In this document: positions 44,961-56,610 of the stretch, one piece after another
How positions within the stretch are numbered: position 1 is the stretch's first letter
How the letters are laid out: the number at the start of each line of letters is the position of its first letter
From: Magnolia sinica
Taxonomy: Eukaryota; Streptophyta; Magnoliopsida; Magnoliales; Magnoliaceae
Reading direction: 5' to 3'
NCBI RefSeq assembly: GCF_029962835.1
Contig: NC_080573.1
Coordinates: 87,582,001 to 87,646,000, forward strand
Length of the DNA: 64,000 nucleotides
Notes under the pieces: generated by a model
Told to the model about the DNA's origin: nothing
Database searches by the model: none
What the model saw: only the letters and a program-made list of their open reading frames with translations
Translations under genes and position numbers: made by a program

Positions 44961-45407
44961 TTGGTGGGTCGGACCTGACCGTCGGATCGTCCTTGGATAG
45001 TTGATCAGTTTGTCTGCTCGAACTTACTTCCAGGTTTTGGCTACATGTGAACTTGGCGATGAAATCGACCACTGCTTGACCTTTGATGGTGGTGTGGGGC
45101 TGATATTTAATGTCGAATTTACTGAGCTCGATTGCCCATTTTGTAAATCTCCCCGACGTCTTGGGCTTCTGGAGTATTTGACGGAGGAGATGATTGATCG
45201 AGACTGATTGTATGGACCTAGAAGTAAGGTGAGAGGCAATGAGATGATATGACTAGAGCTAAGGTGAGCTTCTCGATATTTGGGTATCTGGTCTCAGCCA
45301 GGACCAAGGCTTTGCTGACATAGTACACAGGTAGTTGCTTCCCCACTTGGTCCCGGATGAGGGCCGAGCTGACCGCTGCGGCAGAGACTGATAGATAGAG
45401 CAGTAAT

Positions 45408-45985
45408 GGATGGAGTTATACACGAGTCAAACCAAGTCGAGCTTGGCACAACTCGACTCGACTCAGCCACTTGCTGACCCCAACTCGAACTCGACTTGGC
45501 TCGATCCTCGAGCCTGATTGGCTGGCTCAGCTCGGTTAGTAGCTCGGGCCAGTTCGAGCTAAGATTGAGCCAAGTTCGCCTATGCAGCATTTTCATAAAC
45601 ACACAGACTGTACCTTCAAAATCTCACTGTATGTAAAACAACAATAGTGATTTTATTGGTATTTCATCAAACACCTTGTAAGCAACATATAAAACAAGAA
45701 AAGAGGGTATTTGTTTCATATACATACCTCCACCAGCCACACTTCGTTGAGTCATTTCATCAAACACTTGGTGAACAACATCAATATCAAAGTAACTGAG
45801 TCACCGAACTGGTTCGATCCGAGTTAAGTCGATCTCGGGCAAGCTTGAACTCGGTTTGAAATTTTTTCAAGCTTAAAAAAATCAGCTTGACTCATCTCGA
45901 ATTTAATTTCGAACTGAGTAGAATCGAGCTTTTTCAAGTCGAGTGGAGCGATCTAACCGAGCTAACTCGGTTCGTGTACATCCCT
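45408..45985. mobile_element. hAT-type MITE, 578 bp
   Basis: Inserted in the gypsy pol; AGTAAT occurs at both edges (45402-45407 and 45986-45991; the next two bases differ, so an 8-bp duplication with two changes is possible). The right end read inwards is TAGGGATGTACACGAACC; the left reads ATGGAGTTATACACGAGTC, a degraded partner. The interior is full of ACTCGACTCGAG/TCGAGCT words, typical of plant TAGGGNTGTACACGAGCCGAG MITEs. Excising it restores SKPKQGEVLLLYLSVSA across the junction. Confidence 0.8.
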
Positions 45986-46104
45986 AGTAATACCTCACCT
46001 TGCTTAGGCTTGGAAAGTAACGGAGGTGATCTTAGGTACTGTTTGAGCTGTCAGAAGGCTAGCTCATAGTCCTCAATCCATTATACATTATGTTTTCCTT
46101 TCAA

Positions 46105-46918
46105 CTATTTGAAGAAGGGGAGACACTTGTCAGTGGCTTGAGAAATAAAGCGATTGAGGGTAGCAATTCTTCTAGTGAGGCATTGAATTTCTTTCATCAT
46201 TCGGGGCGAGCTCATATCTAGCAGAACTCGAATCTTGTCAGGATTTGCTTTGATTCCTCTTTGGCTGACTAGAAAGGTAAGAAATTTTCCTGAACTAAAG
46301 CCGAAGGCACACTTGCTTGGGTTTAGCTTCATCTGATATTTTCGCAAGATCACAAATATCTCCTCGAGGTCGGTAGTATGATATGTAGCTTTGATGCTCT
46401 TGACGAACATATGTCAACATAAACCTCCATAGAGTGTTCGATCTACTGAGCGAATATCTTAATGACGAGTCACTGGTACGTGGCCCCAGCGTTCTTTAGC
46501 CTGAAGGGCATGACCTTTTAATAGTAGAGCCCTTTGTTGGTGATGAAGGTCATCTTCTACTTGTCGTGGGGATGCATGGCGATCTGGTTGTAGCCCGAGT
46601 AAGCATCCATGAAGTTGAGGAGCCCGTGCCCAGCCGTACTGTCGACTAGTTGATCAATTCATGGAAGGGGAAAATTGTCCTTGGGGTAGGCTTTGTTTAG
46701 GTCGGTGTAATCAACACAAACCTGCCACTTTCCATCGGACTTTTCACCAAGACAACATTGGTGATCCAGTTAGGATAATAGATTTCCTCAATAAAAGTAG
46801 CTTCAAGGAGCTTACCGACCTCTTCGCCGATGATGGCATATTGTTCTAGTTCGAATGCTCGTCGCTTCTGTCTTATTGGTCGGTGGTCGGGGTCAACGTT
46901 CAGCTTGTGGACCATCAC
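46105..46918 (-). pseudogene. Gypsy reverse transcriptase
   Basis: Order on the minus strand: VDPDHRPIRQKRRAFELEQY, EVGKLLEATFIEEIYYPNWITNVVLVK, LDFMDAYSGYNQIAMHPHDK, MPFRLKNAGATYQ, then YVDMFVKS where the catalytic YVDDM has lost one Asp codon, then KYQMKLNPSKCAFG. Loss of one catalytic aspartate plus stops means no activity. Confidence 0.85.
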
Positions 46919-46999
46919 TTATGGGCTAATGCCGGGCATGTCTTGGCGAGATCAAGTGAAAACATCGGCATTGCGTCGGACGAGGTCCATGATCTCATC

Positions 47000-47289
47000 T
47001 CATAGATCTGGAGTGAGTGTAGAGCTGACCTGTAAGGTACGGGTTGGGTTAGACTCACTGAGAGGGATAACTACAAGGTCTTCGACTGGAGACCCTCTCT
47101 CGAGTGATTCTTCCCAGGGATCAAGGGAAGTGATGGCCATTGTGCATTGCTGCATCCATAAAGCCATGGAGTAGCACTGTCGTGCTTCCTGCTGATCTCC
47201 TCTAACATGCCCGACACCGTGTTCAATCGGTAACTTCATTATAAGATGGTATGTTGATACCACCGCTCGCATGGTGTTGAGGAATGGTT
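47000..47289 (-). pseudogene. Gypsy protease-RT linker region
   Basis: KPFLNTMRAVVSTYHLIMKLP and GVGHVRGDQQEARQCY are the conserved block after the retropepsin in Tat elements. Its preceding part (VVDYPSTYNVIL) is found at 53100-53150, on the other side of the inserted LTR. Confidence 0.85.
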
Positions 47290-47762
47290 TGTAACGCCCC
47301 AATTTTTCATGGCCAGAGTGTCATGCCCCAAACTTGGGGACTGGGCTCACAAAATTTTCGATCGCCGAATCTGACACCGATAGCCTCCGTAGTACCCCAT
47401 TTTTGGCTCCTAAAACCCATATACTAGATTCCGATCCTGGGATCCTACAAGGAGGATTTTCAGTATGATTTGTTCTCGTAAGAAGTATAACCATAAGCAT
47501 AACCTAGACACAAACAACAACATCACCACATATCCACTATAATAAAAACTTTAGAGTACAATACATAAAGGGGAAATACAAAATAGATATCAAAACTCTA
47601 GAAGCTTAGCCGCACGCTCCTGCCTCTGCTCGACTGCGTCCTAGCATCACCTGCACGCATCTATCGTGCATAAGCTTATCGAAAGCTTAGAGGGTGGTGT
47701 AAGTATGTGCACAATATATGTGCTAAGTATGCAATATTAGAGTAATGTGGAAAATGCTAGCA

Positions 47763-48121
47763 AGTCCATGAATGCTATCAACAGTACCAAGGCTATGCAA
47801 TGCAAGGCCTACATGGCCAAATGTCATATGTAAGATGCAACGCAAGCATACCAGTCCTCAGTTGGATCTACATATCAGTACAGTCCATGAGTACCATCAG
47901 CCGTACCAAGGCTATGTGATGCAAGGCGTACATGGCCAAATGTTATATGCAAGATGCAACACAAGCATACCAGTCCTCAGTTGGATCTACATATCAGTAC
48001 AGTCCATGAATACCATCAACCGTACCAAGGCTATGCGATGTAAGGCCTACATGGCCAAATGTCATATGCAAATGCAACGCAAGCATAGCAGTCCTCAGCT
48101 GGATCTACATATCAGTACAGT
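47763..48121. repeat. Three ~118-bp tandem units in copy C
   Basis: Each unit starts AGTCCATGARTRCYATCARC, holds ACCAAGGCTATG and ACATGGCCAAATGT, and ends TCAGTTGGATCTACATATC. Units begin at about 47763, 47881 and 48001 and differ at few bases. An open frame (47772-48149) runs through them; I regard it as a by-product. Confidence 0.8.
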
Positions 48122-49740
48122 CCATCATTGGAATATCACCGGGGTCTAGTACACTCTACAACGACTGACCCTCCCCCAGGCAAGTAGCCAAGTGAGCGTA
48201 AGAGACCTCATTACCCGCTTGGCCAGTAGTCAACCGATATCTACTTAGCTTGTTAGTAGCGGATCCATTTCTAAGCTGGTTAAACTCAACCTAGCAGAGC
48301 CCCCTTCACCCAGGTAGGTAAGGTTACACCCCCTTCCAAACGACCACAACATAATGGGAGACGCAGCCTTCTAGTATTCGGCACTCGGGCGCTCATGTAT
48401 CCACTCGGTCTCGACGTTGGAGCATCCTTCTAGTACCATAAGGGTTTTGGGACTTTCACCTAAGGACATCCTAAGTGCCCTAGTACTAGAACCAAATATT
48501 TTCGGTGTCCAATCCTGCCATCCACAATATGCCTGTAGAGGCCACAACCTTGATGTCGCTAGGGCGAACAGTAATCGTATCACACAAATGCAGGATGCAT
48601 GAGTCATACTATCCATTCATGCATCATTCCTGCACGTACCGCGCACTCATGTGGGGTAACTCCGTCTCACAGGGAGTCCCAAAAACAACCAGCCCAATGA
48701 CATATGTTATGATCAATCACTCCTCATAACAAGCAGGTAAATGATGTGCATGGGCATGTATCATGATGTTATGCTAGCATATCCAACGATGATGATGTAC
48801 TCTCCTACAATCAATAGATGGTCTAGATGTCATACTCATATCAAGAATGGGCCTCATGGGTAAGTCTAACGTATATAACAAGGGGAAGGGCCTATGTATA
48901 AAGAGTGGGCTTCCTCACACTCTTCATCACATAGTAAACAGGGCTTCCTATGGGCCCAATAAGCACAAGATGAGCTATATGGCTTGGGCCAATCTACAAG
49001 GTGTGGTGGAAGCACCATCAATAATGAGGGCCCAACAGTTTAGGTTAACCCAAAGAGAAGATGAGAATGGGCCTAACGATGGGCCCTAAGGAGGTTTACA
49101 ACGTGGACATTTAACCACCACTGCCTCCTAGAGTATGAGCTGCTATAGAAACTATCTCACAATGGGGCCCATGGCCCTTAAACTAGCTAGAAAATGAATG
49201 GGCATCATACATATTATCTCATTCATCATGGTAGACTCACACATCACAATTGGGTCTCACATATACAATGGGCCTCACACATATAATGGCCTCACACATA
49301 TACCGGGCCTTACACATCACAATGGGCCTCACACAAGGGCCTCATACATCATAATGGGTCTCATCACATGAGCCTCGTATACATCACAATGGGCCTTATA
49401 ACATGGGTCTCATATACATCATAATGGGCCTCATGAAACAGCCCATGGCCTAGGAACAATGTGTGGATAGTGTGTGTGTGTGTAACACATACATCATAGT
49501 GGTCCTTACAAGTCAACCCACAATCCAGCATAATGGATGGGCAACATGTATATACCACAATGTGGGCTCAATGGCTGGACGTCCAGAAATCTGGATGGCC
49601 TAGTTCTCATTCAAACAGATGGAAGGTGGGCCTTACAAGGTTTTGATGGGGCCCATGGCCCTGAAAATGGCCTGACAGTGTGTATGGAACATATACATCA
49701 AGGTGGGCCTCTACACAACATAAATGGGCATCATGGATAT

Positions 49741-49830
49741 AAAATGTCCAGCAGGTGGGGCCCTGCACACACAACAGGTGGGCCCTGCACATACACAGCA
49801 GGTGGGCCTTGCACATACACAGTAGGTGGG
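49741..49830. repeat. 24-bp tandem repeat, about four units
   Basis: CAGGTGGGCCCTGCACATACA repeats almost exactly; open frames on both strands are periodic read-throughs. Confidence 0.8.
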
Positions 49831-49869
49831 CCTAGCTAGTCGCCCCATTGACGGACGACCTGGATAGAA

Positions 49870-50430
49870 TACATACCTCAAGTGAGTCCCACCGTCCCTG
49901 GACGGTAGAGATGCAACACATACATTAAGTCAGGGCCCACCATCCCATCTAGACGGTGTGGATGAAACACATACAACACAGTAGGTCCCACCGTCCGCTG
50001 GACAGCGTGGATAAGACACTTACATCATGTGGGTCCCACGTCCAAATGCTAGACGGTGTGGATAAAACACTTACATCATGTGGGTCCCACGTCCAGATGC
50101 TAGACGACGTCGATAAAACATTTGCATCATGTGGGTTCCACGTCCAGATGCTGGACGACGTGGATAAAACACTTACATCATGTGGGTCCCACGTCTAGAT
50201 GCTGGATGACGTGGATAAAACATTTGCATCACGTAGGTCCCACATCCAGCCACTGGACGGTGTGGATATCACACATACAAGTGGGTCCCACCGTCCCATG
50301 TGTGGACGGTGTGGACAGAACATATACAGCAAGGTGGTCCCACCGTCCCACATGCGGACGGTGTGGGTACGACACATTCATCAAGGCAAGCCCCATCGTC
50401 CCTGCTGTTGGACAGTGGGGATACAACATA
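49870..50430. repeat. ~50-60-bp tandem array in copy C (about ten units)
   Basis: Units carry GTGGGTCCCACGTCCAGATG, then CT(A/G)GACGGTGTGGATAAAAC, then AC(A/T)TACATCA. The central four units (50030-50240) are nearly identical, a sign of recent local expansion; the flanking ones diverge. Corresponds to single or few CCGTCCA-type words at the same place in copies A and B. Confidence 0.8.
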
Positions 50431-53092
50431 TACACCAAGGTGGGTCCACGTGGTGGCCCACAACTTGGATGCAAGCTGATATTTGCATTTCCCTTCATCT
50501 AGGCGTGTCCAAATGGACAAGTAGCGTGGACAAATACATCACAGTGGGCCTGCTAGCCCTGGACGATGGGCAGCAAGGTGGGCCGGTCCCACTGTTTGGA
50601 CAGTTTAGATCTGTTGAGCACATCAGGTGGGCCACGACTAGAGGAGGGGCTCCACCACTATGAGCCCCTCAAGATAATCAAAACATACATGCAAGCCAAG
50701 GTGGGCCATTGGCCACACCTAGAGGTCAAGATAAGATCCTTACCATTGATTGGCGGGTCGTACTTGCCCCGTGCTAGAAAATATAGGAATTTATGCAAGA
50801 AAATGGAAAGAATCTAGTCCTAGAGTACACCCACCTCTCCTCTTCTTCTTCTTCCCTTGAACTCTCAAGCTTCTAAGGAGCTCCTTCAATGGTGGAGATG
50901 GGTTTTAGATGGTTGGATTAGGAGGGATCTAGCTTGGAAGGAACTGGAGTAATGAGTCTCTCATGGATGTCCCAAGTTCCTCTTGCTAGGAAAATGAAGA
51001 AGATGAGAGGGAGAGAGAGGGATGTATATAAGAGAAATGATTAGTTTGTAAGAAAATCATTGCTTGTGTAAGGGAGCATGGCATGCTTGTCATTATGACT
51101 AGCAAGCATGGGGAGGGCCAGGGTGATGTCACCCTAGGCTAGGTAGCCTAGGATGATGTCATCCTCATGATGGCTCTAGGTAGAGAATCTACTTATCTGG
51201 AATCTTGTGGCCTAGCAACGCGCAATCTATGGCCGAGATTATGCGCAGGCCATATCTCCTAGTCTAGGTGTCGCATTGGAGCACAAGATGCGGCGTTGGA
51301 ACTGCGGCGACGGCGCGGTCGCAATGGCATAAGTCCCGAGTTGAATCGACTCGGGTTTTCTTTCTTTTCTTTTCTTTCTTTTCTCTTTCTCTTTCTCTTT
51401 CGTTCCTTCTTCCTTCCTTGCTGATCTAACAAGGGGTTTGGACGGACCAGGATTTCAACTGGAAACCTCTCTCTCTCTCTCCCTTTTCTGTGGAGTGCTG
51501 CTCCCGACCGAGCTCTCCCTCTCTCCTCCCACATTTTTCCTTCTTTCTCTGATCCTTCTTTGTTTGTTACGTGTATTCTCCAGTAGCAGATGTGGAGGTT
51601 TATGTAGGTTGTAAAAGGTTCCAGAATTTTCTTACGAAATTCCTATGCAGCTGTAATTGTGCACACAGAAAACGGAGTGACGCGATATCCATTCTTTTCT
51701 TTTGTTTTGGACTTCTAGGGAGGGGTCGATTCTCTTGCTTTAGAAGATCGGACGGCTCGGATCAGGGATACGATCCCGATCGTGGTCCCACAGCGAACTG
51801 AAATTCCCGGGTTGCGTCCAATTTTTCAGTTGTTCGCATTTGTTGCGATTTGGTTGATTTGCGTTACCTGGTGGGGCCCACGATCGTGGATGTCTAGAAA
51901 ATCCACTCCTTTCACTGTTCTTCTCCTGTCCTTCTGGCTCGGTATGTAGTATGAATCACGTTTGCAGTGGCCCATGGGATTCTTCTGCGTGAGGTTTCCA
52001 AAACTCCCGAATGGAATGGGATTTCCTTCTGATATCTTTCCATATCAGGTTCGCTTGGTCTTGGTTGAAAATGTCGTCTGTATCTGATGGATGGTTCAGA
52101 TCATTCATAGGGCTAGGCTGGTGGGCCATGAACGATGGCAGAAATCAGTTTGTTTGAATGGTTACGCGGTGGGGCTTCTTGTGACTGTTATTGCAGGCAC
52201 GTATGCATGCATGGGTGCACGTGATTAGCTAGGTTTTGGTCGAATCCACCACCCAGACATGATGGACGGTTCAGATCGTCCACACAGATGATGATGGTGG
52301 CCCAAATCTCATCCCAGTGGACGATCGTCCGCAGCACGCGGCTGGGTTCCGTGTTTGGTCGAGTCAAGGCTACCTTGACCAACTTTTCATTGCGGTGTGG
52401 TGCGGACGCTTGTAGACGATGCACGCGCACTATTCGGAGGTGGGGTCCACGAGTAGTTCGGAATGAATCCACTTTGTTCATTCTTTTTTCCATCTAAATT
52501 TAAGGGTTGATCCCAAATTTGAAGCATGTAAAATGATCAAGCGGCCCCAAAATCGACAGTTAATGACTAGTCTGTCCATTAGGTCATTTTTATAATGATC
52601 CAATGGTTGGAATTCGATGTGTATGGTTAATTTATGATACCTAGACAAGGTATAAAATTTCACATCAAACAGATCGTGGGACCCATGTGATCTAGAATTC
52701 ATGGTCTAGGTTGGTGGCAATTTCGTAATTATCGCTAATCTAAGAGTTTTGTGAAATATAATAGTTTTACGTGGTTGTATGCACATTTATAAACAATTAT
52801 TACAAACAAACTTACATCTAAATCTTTACAGATGAGGAGTTTTTCACCAGTACATTTAAGTGAAAGTACCCGCGTCTAATCACTAGATGGATGGTCTTGT
52901 CCCATAATCAACGGTTAGATGATTGGTTCTATTGAATGGAGGTTATCCCCAATGGTTAGATTCATGTCAGGAAATAGATGTAAGGTTAGGATGGCTAGTT
53001 TGGTATTGTACGCATGTACGCTATTCATTAAATTTCATGTTAACACTTGAGAACTTTCAATACTTGGGTCTTAAAAAGTTCGGGTTGTTACA

Positions 53093-53620
53093 TGGTTGTC
53101 TGAGGATGACGTTGTAGGTGGAAGGATAATCGACTACAAGGAAGTCTATCATCATGGTTTTCTAGTTTGTCCCTCTCTCGCAATGATCAAGAGCGTTATA
53201 CATCCTTCGGAGGTGCTTTATCCCCTGCGAATCCGTGCAAATGAGTCTTGACAGATCGGAGTTGGAACGTCCCGACCCCCATCTTATCGAAGGTGTTGGC
53301 AAAGAGGATGTTGCCCGAGCTTCCGGTATCCAATAAAATTTGAAACACTTTGCGGTTGGCTATAGTCATGGCCACCACTAAGGCATCATCAAGGAGATGG
53401 TGGATGCCTCGGGCATCCTCCTCGGTAAATGTCAGTTTGTAGGAAGTCACCTTTTGCTCCTTTGGAGGTCTACAAGTGAGGTGGACCTATCCGAGCAGCT
53501 ATAGATGATGCTCCGAGCATAAGCTTTACGTGCTTAGTTCGAGTCCCTTCCTCCCGCAAACCCACCGAAAATGGTGCAGATCTCTTATGTAGCCTCATTG
53601 TTGTTGCCAGTGCAACTAAT
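53093..53620 (-). pseudogene. Tat gypsy protease and gag C-terminal segment
   Basis: Continuation of the pol gene on the right side of the LTR insertion. The open stretch 53196-53450 has YKLTFTEEDARGIHHLLDD, ALVVAMTIANRKVFQILLD and the active site DTGSSGNILF followed by DKMGVG. Further upstream (53460-53620), a damaged IFGGFAGG-type motif is seen. DTGSS is an intact protease triad, but the gene is split. The rest of gag is not found to the right. Confidence 0.85.
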
Positions 53621-54130
53621 AACACCTAAGCTCTTGCCTATATGGGGCCATGGTATTGTACTTATAACATCCTAGTCCAATCAGTACATCAGAAAGATTG
53701 GATCCATCCTTAAAGCAAGTTGGGCCTGGCACACGGGAGAGGATTAACTGCGGCCTCACCCAACACGGTGCGGCCATAACCGTGGGACTTATCATGATGT
53801 ATGTATTGTATATCCATGCCGTCATCTATTTTTTCAGCTTATTTTTAGGCATGAGCCCACAATTGAATCAGATCCAAATCTCCACGTCATGGGAAACAGT
53901 GGTGATTATTGATTAAAAACTTTTTTACGGGCACTAAAGTTTTCTATGAAGCTGATATATCCCCCCTTCATTTAAGTTTTTGTGACGTTATCAATAAGTT
54001 GGATGTCAAATATATATTAACGTGGGCAATATGGGGGCCCTCGGGATGTTTTTAATGGGAGGCGTTCAATCACCACTACCACGTGAGATTTGGTTTTTTT
54101 TTTTTTTCTCGTGCCCTAAAATAAGCAGTC
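53621..54130. other. Unassigned segment with a foldback arm
   Basis: No gene. From about 53760 the vocabulary of the foldback family appears (ATGATGTATGTATTGTATATCC, GCTGATATATCCCCCC, TTCATTTAAG), apparently part of an older, incomplete element. Confidence 0.4.
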
Positions 54131-54139
54131 AAAATGGGA

Positions 54140-54660
54140 AAACGGATCGGCTACTCACTCTGCCACTAGCCAATGGCTAGTGGTCGGTGCTCTGTGGGCC
54201 CCATGATGTGTGTGTTTCATCCATTCCGTACACCCATTCTTCCATATCATTTTATGGTATGAGCCCAAAAATGAGTTTGATCCAAATCTCAAGTGGACCA
54301 CACAATGTTGATTGAACACCAACCATTAAAAACTTTTTAAGGGCACAAAAGTTTTGAGTCAAGCTGATATATTTTTTTCCCTTCATCCTGATCTGTATGA
54401 CCTAATCAACAGGTTAGATGTTAAATAACCAATACAGAGGGCCTAGGAGGTTTTTAATGGTGGATATTCAATCAAATCTGTTTTCCCATGGTGTGGTCCA
54501 GCTGGGATTTATATCTACCTCAGTTTTGGTACCAAGCCTTAAAATTATCTTTCAAAATGGATGGACGGCATGGATAAAATACATACATTATGGTGGGGTC
54601 CACGTAACACTGACCACTAGCCACTAGCGGGTGGCAGCGTCACTAGCCAAACCGCGTCCG
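54140..54660. mobile_element. Foldback (long inverted repeat) element
   Basis: The left arm (GGCTACTCACTCTGCCACTAG, GGTGCTCTGTGGGCCCC, ATCATTTTATGGTATGAGCC, GTGGACCACAC) is mirrored by the right arm (GTGTGGTCCAGCTGGGA, GCCTTAAAATTATCTTTC, GGTGGGGTCCACGTA, GCCACTAGCGGGTGGCAG). The apex is about 54400. Total about 520 bp. Confidence 0.7.
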
Positions 54661-55530
54661 CAAAATGGATGGATAGAGTGATATACAATCCATACATTAA
54701 GGTGGGCTCCACGGTCACGTCAGCACCTAATCCGCTCCTTAAGATGTTTCCTATGACATGGACTTCTTGAGTATTTCATGTTGGCTTACCCAAATGTTAT
54801 TTTAGAATGATGTTTGGCGACCTAAAATTAATTAATAGTCAAACCTGACGGACGGAGTGAATTTTCATATACACACATCAAATGTTGTAACACCATGATA
54901 TGTATATTTCCTCTCGTCTCTACTGATACCTAATCTTGCCACGTGCACAGGGGATGGTGATTACCTTCCACTTGGTTGATTATCTTTTTTTCTGGGTGGT
55001 AGGAATCGTCATGCAGGAACACCATCATATAGGAACTCCATACGACCTACCTTAGTATGTATATATGGAAGAGGTCAAGACCGATCATGACCGTCCATCT
55101 TATTTTACATATGATCAATGAACAGTGATTAAAAAAGATACAGTTCAGATACCAATCATATCGTGTTTTTCCACATCCTTTTTTTTTCTTCTTTGAAAGG
55201 CTACACTGCATTTACTTTTACAGGCGGTTGGAGGACTACTGATCAGACTGGTAAGATCATACAATCTGTATAAAATTTTAGTTTTCGTCCATCCAATGTG
55301 GATGCCTCACTATGGACGGTCCTGATCAATTATTCACGTATACAATCAGAGAGTATGAGAATTCCCTCCCTTATATCCCCTCCCTCAGCATTTCACACCG
55401 GCCAAATTAGAGAAATTTAGGACTGTGGACCCCACCTTTTATCCAGCTGTTTTTATGAAACAATACAAACTTCGTTTGAGAACTTAGGCCTGCTCGTACG
55501 GACAGCAAATTTGAGGACGAAAATACCCCT
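54661..55530. other. Non-coding stretch
   Basis: No domain or repeat class identified. It contains isolated GGACGGA/CCGTCCA words and a poly-T run at 55183. Open frames are short and not conserved in appearance. Confidence 0.4.
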
Positions 55531-55539
55531 CCTTTCACG

Positions 55540-56045
55540 GAAACGGATTGGGTACCCCCGGCTACCAGCCAATGGCGGATGGTCGGTGGTCTGTGGGCCC
55601 TCCATGATGTATGCTTTTCATCCATGCCGTCCATATATTTTTCCACATCATTTTATGACATGAGACCAAAAATGAGGTATATCCAAATCTCAAGTGTACC
55701 ACATTACACGAAACAGTTTTGAATGAGCGTCAACCATTAGAAACCTCTAGGGGGCCCACTGTAATGTTTGTGAGAAATCCTCCCCGTATAAGTTCATTCA
55801 TAGGGTAGAGACCTGGATGAAGAGGAAAAACAAATTTCATAATGATCCAAAACTTCTGTAATCCCTAAAAGGGTTTCAATGGTAGACGTTCAATTCTCCA
55901 CTGCCTTTTACAGTGTGGTCCACTTGATAGTTAGATCTATCTTATTTTTCGTCTCAAGTCTTAAAATGAGCTCGCCAAATAGATGGACGGTTTGGATATA
56001 ACACAGACCTCATTATGGGACCCACAAAAGCAACACAGTATAAAA
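55540..56045. mobile_element. Foldback (long inverted repeat) element
   Basis: Left arm from GGAAACGGATTGGGTACCCC to about 55790, right arm to about 56040: ATGACATGAGACCAAAAATGAG mirrors GTCTCAAGTCTTAAAATGAGC, and AATCTCAAGTGTACCACA mirrors AGTGTGGTCCACTTGA. An A-run (56040-56054) follows. Third member of the family in this window. Confidence 0.65.
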
Positions 56046-56059
56046 AAAAAAAAACCACA

Positions 56060-56610
56060 TACTGCCGCGGCACTGCCGGCCACGCAGTCTGCTTCGGTTA
56101 TGACTATGGGTTATAATCCGTAGCCATAGTGTATCGAAAATTGCAGAATTTTTATTTTTAGGCAAACTCGGTGGACAGTTCTAGACTTTTTCAATAATAT
56201 CGAAAGATCTTCGATATATCGAAGCTACGGTTATGGCTACAGTTATAATCCGTAGCTATAGGATCCCACCAACCGTAAAAATCTATTAAATTTTTTTTCC
56301 TGTTATGGTTGATGCCAGATCACTACGGTACCTATTGCTACGGTTATAATCCATAGCCATAGGTCTACGGTCATTACTCGATATTAGTTATCGATACTAT
56401 CGATCATATCTCGATATTATCGTTGACTTATGCTCGATACTATCGAACATATGTCGATAATATTAAAAATTTATCCATTTTTTGAATTTTGTTATTGAAC
56501 TATCTGGCATTCATCTTCGATATTAGCAAATAATGGTTGATATTATCGACAATCTATTGCAACGGTTATAATCCGTAGCCATAGGTCTACGGTCATTTTC
56601 TCCTCTCTTT
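56060..56610. repeat. Palindromic ACGGTTATAATCCGTAGCCATA words, CACTA-like
   Basis: The word (T)ACGGTTATAATCCGTAGC, a near-palindrome, recurs at about 56100, 56240, 56345 and 56566, with partial copies between. TATCGATA-type palindromes (56190-56520) alternate with it. Such words resemble CACTA sub-terminal repeats, but no CACTA end is found. Confidence 0.5.

Larger units (their letters stand above)
43311..47289 (-). pseudogene. Tat-lineage Ty3/gypsy pol, 3' segment (RT, RNase H, integrase)
   Basis: Minus-strand order: a PR-RT junction (47290-46940), RT (46918-46105), RNase H (to about 45020), a second archaeal-type RNase H (44960-44428), integrase (44330-43560) and its C-terminal GDLVLRK...NTKVPGW and SWNAEHLKIYY region (43560-43320). 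The dual RNase H and motif style (NAGATYQ, SGYNQIAMHP) point to the Tat lineage. Stops and frameshifts throughout. The RT/RNase H boundary carries a hAT-type MITE, and the protease side is split by a 5.8-kb LTR at 47290. Confidence 0.85.
47319..51358. mobile_element. Long LTR-like repeat, copy C
   Basis: Begins TGTCATGCCCCAAACTTGG and follows the same block order as B and D (GATCCTGGGATCCTACAAGG at 47440-47459; ACGCATCTATCGTGCATAAGC; GTCTAGTACACTC; CGACCACAACATAATGGGAG; TGGGCCTC array; CCGTCCA array; AGGAGCTCCTTCAATGG at 50878). Similarity stops at about 51358 in a pyrimidine-rich run; the usual GC-rich end with GGGCCTGACA is missing. Confidence 0.65.
47290..53092. mobile_element. 5.8-kb LTR-type insertion with TGGTT target duplication
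   Basis: TGGTT at 47285-47289 and 53093-53097 brackets the segment. Ends are TGTAACGCCCC and GGGTTGTTACA. The two gypsy halves read continuously if it is removed. No coding sequence: a solo LTR by appearance. At 47319, 29 bases inside, a second LTR start (TGTCATGCCCC, copy C) begins, so either copy C is nested in this LTR or the LTR family carries two start-like motifs. The right part (51360-53092) has a CTTT-rich tract and no counterpart in copies A and B. Confidence 0.8.

Noticed and set aside
47772..48149. 125-residue open frame in copy C
   Set aside because: Created by three 118-bp tandem units; the other copies of the family have stops at the same place.
50122..50663. Open frames of 126 and 154 residues rich in His, Val, Gly and Ser
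   Set aside because: Translations of the ~55-bp CCGTCCA array; several frames are open together.
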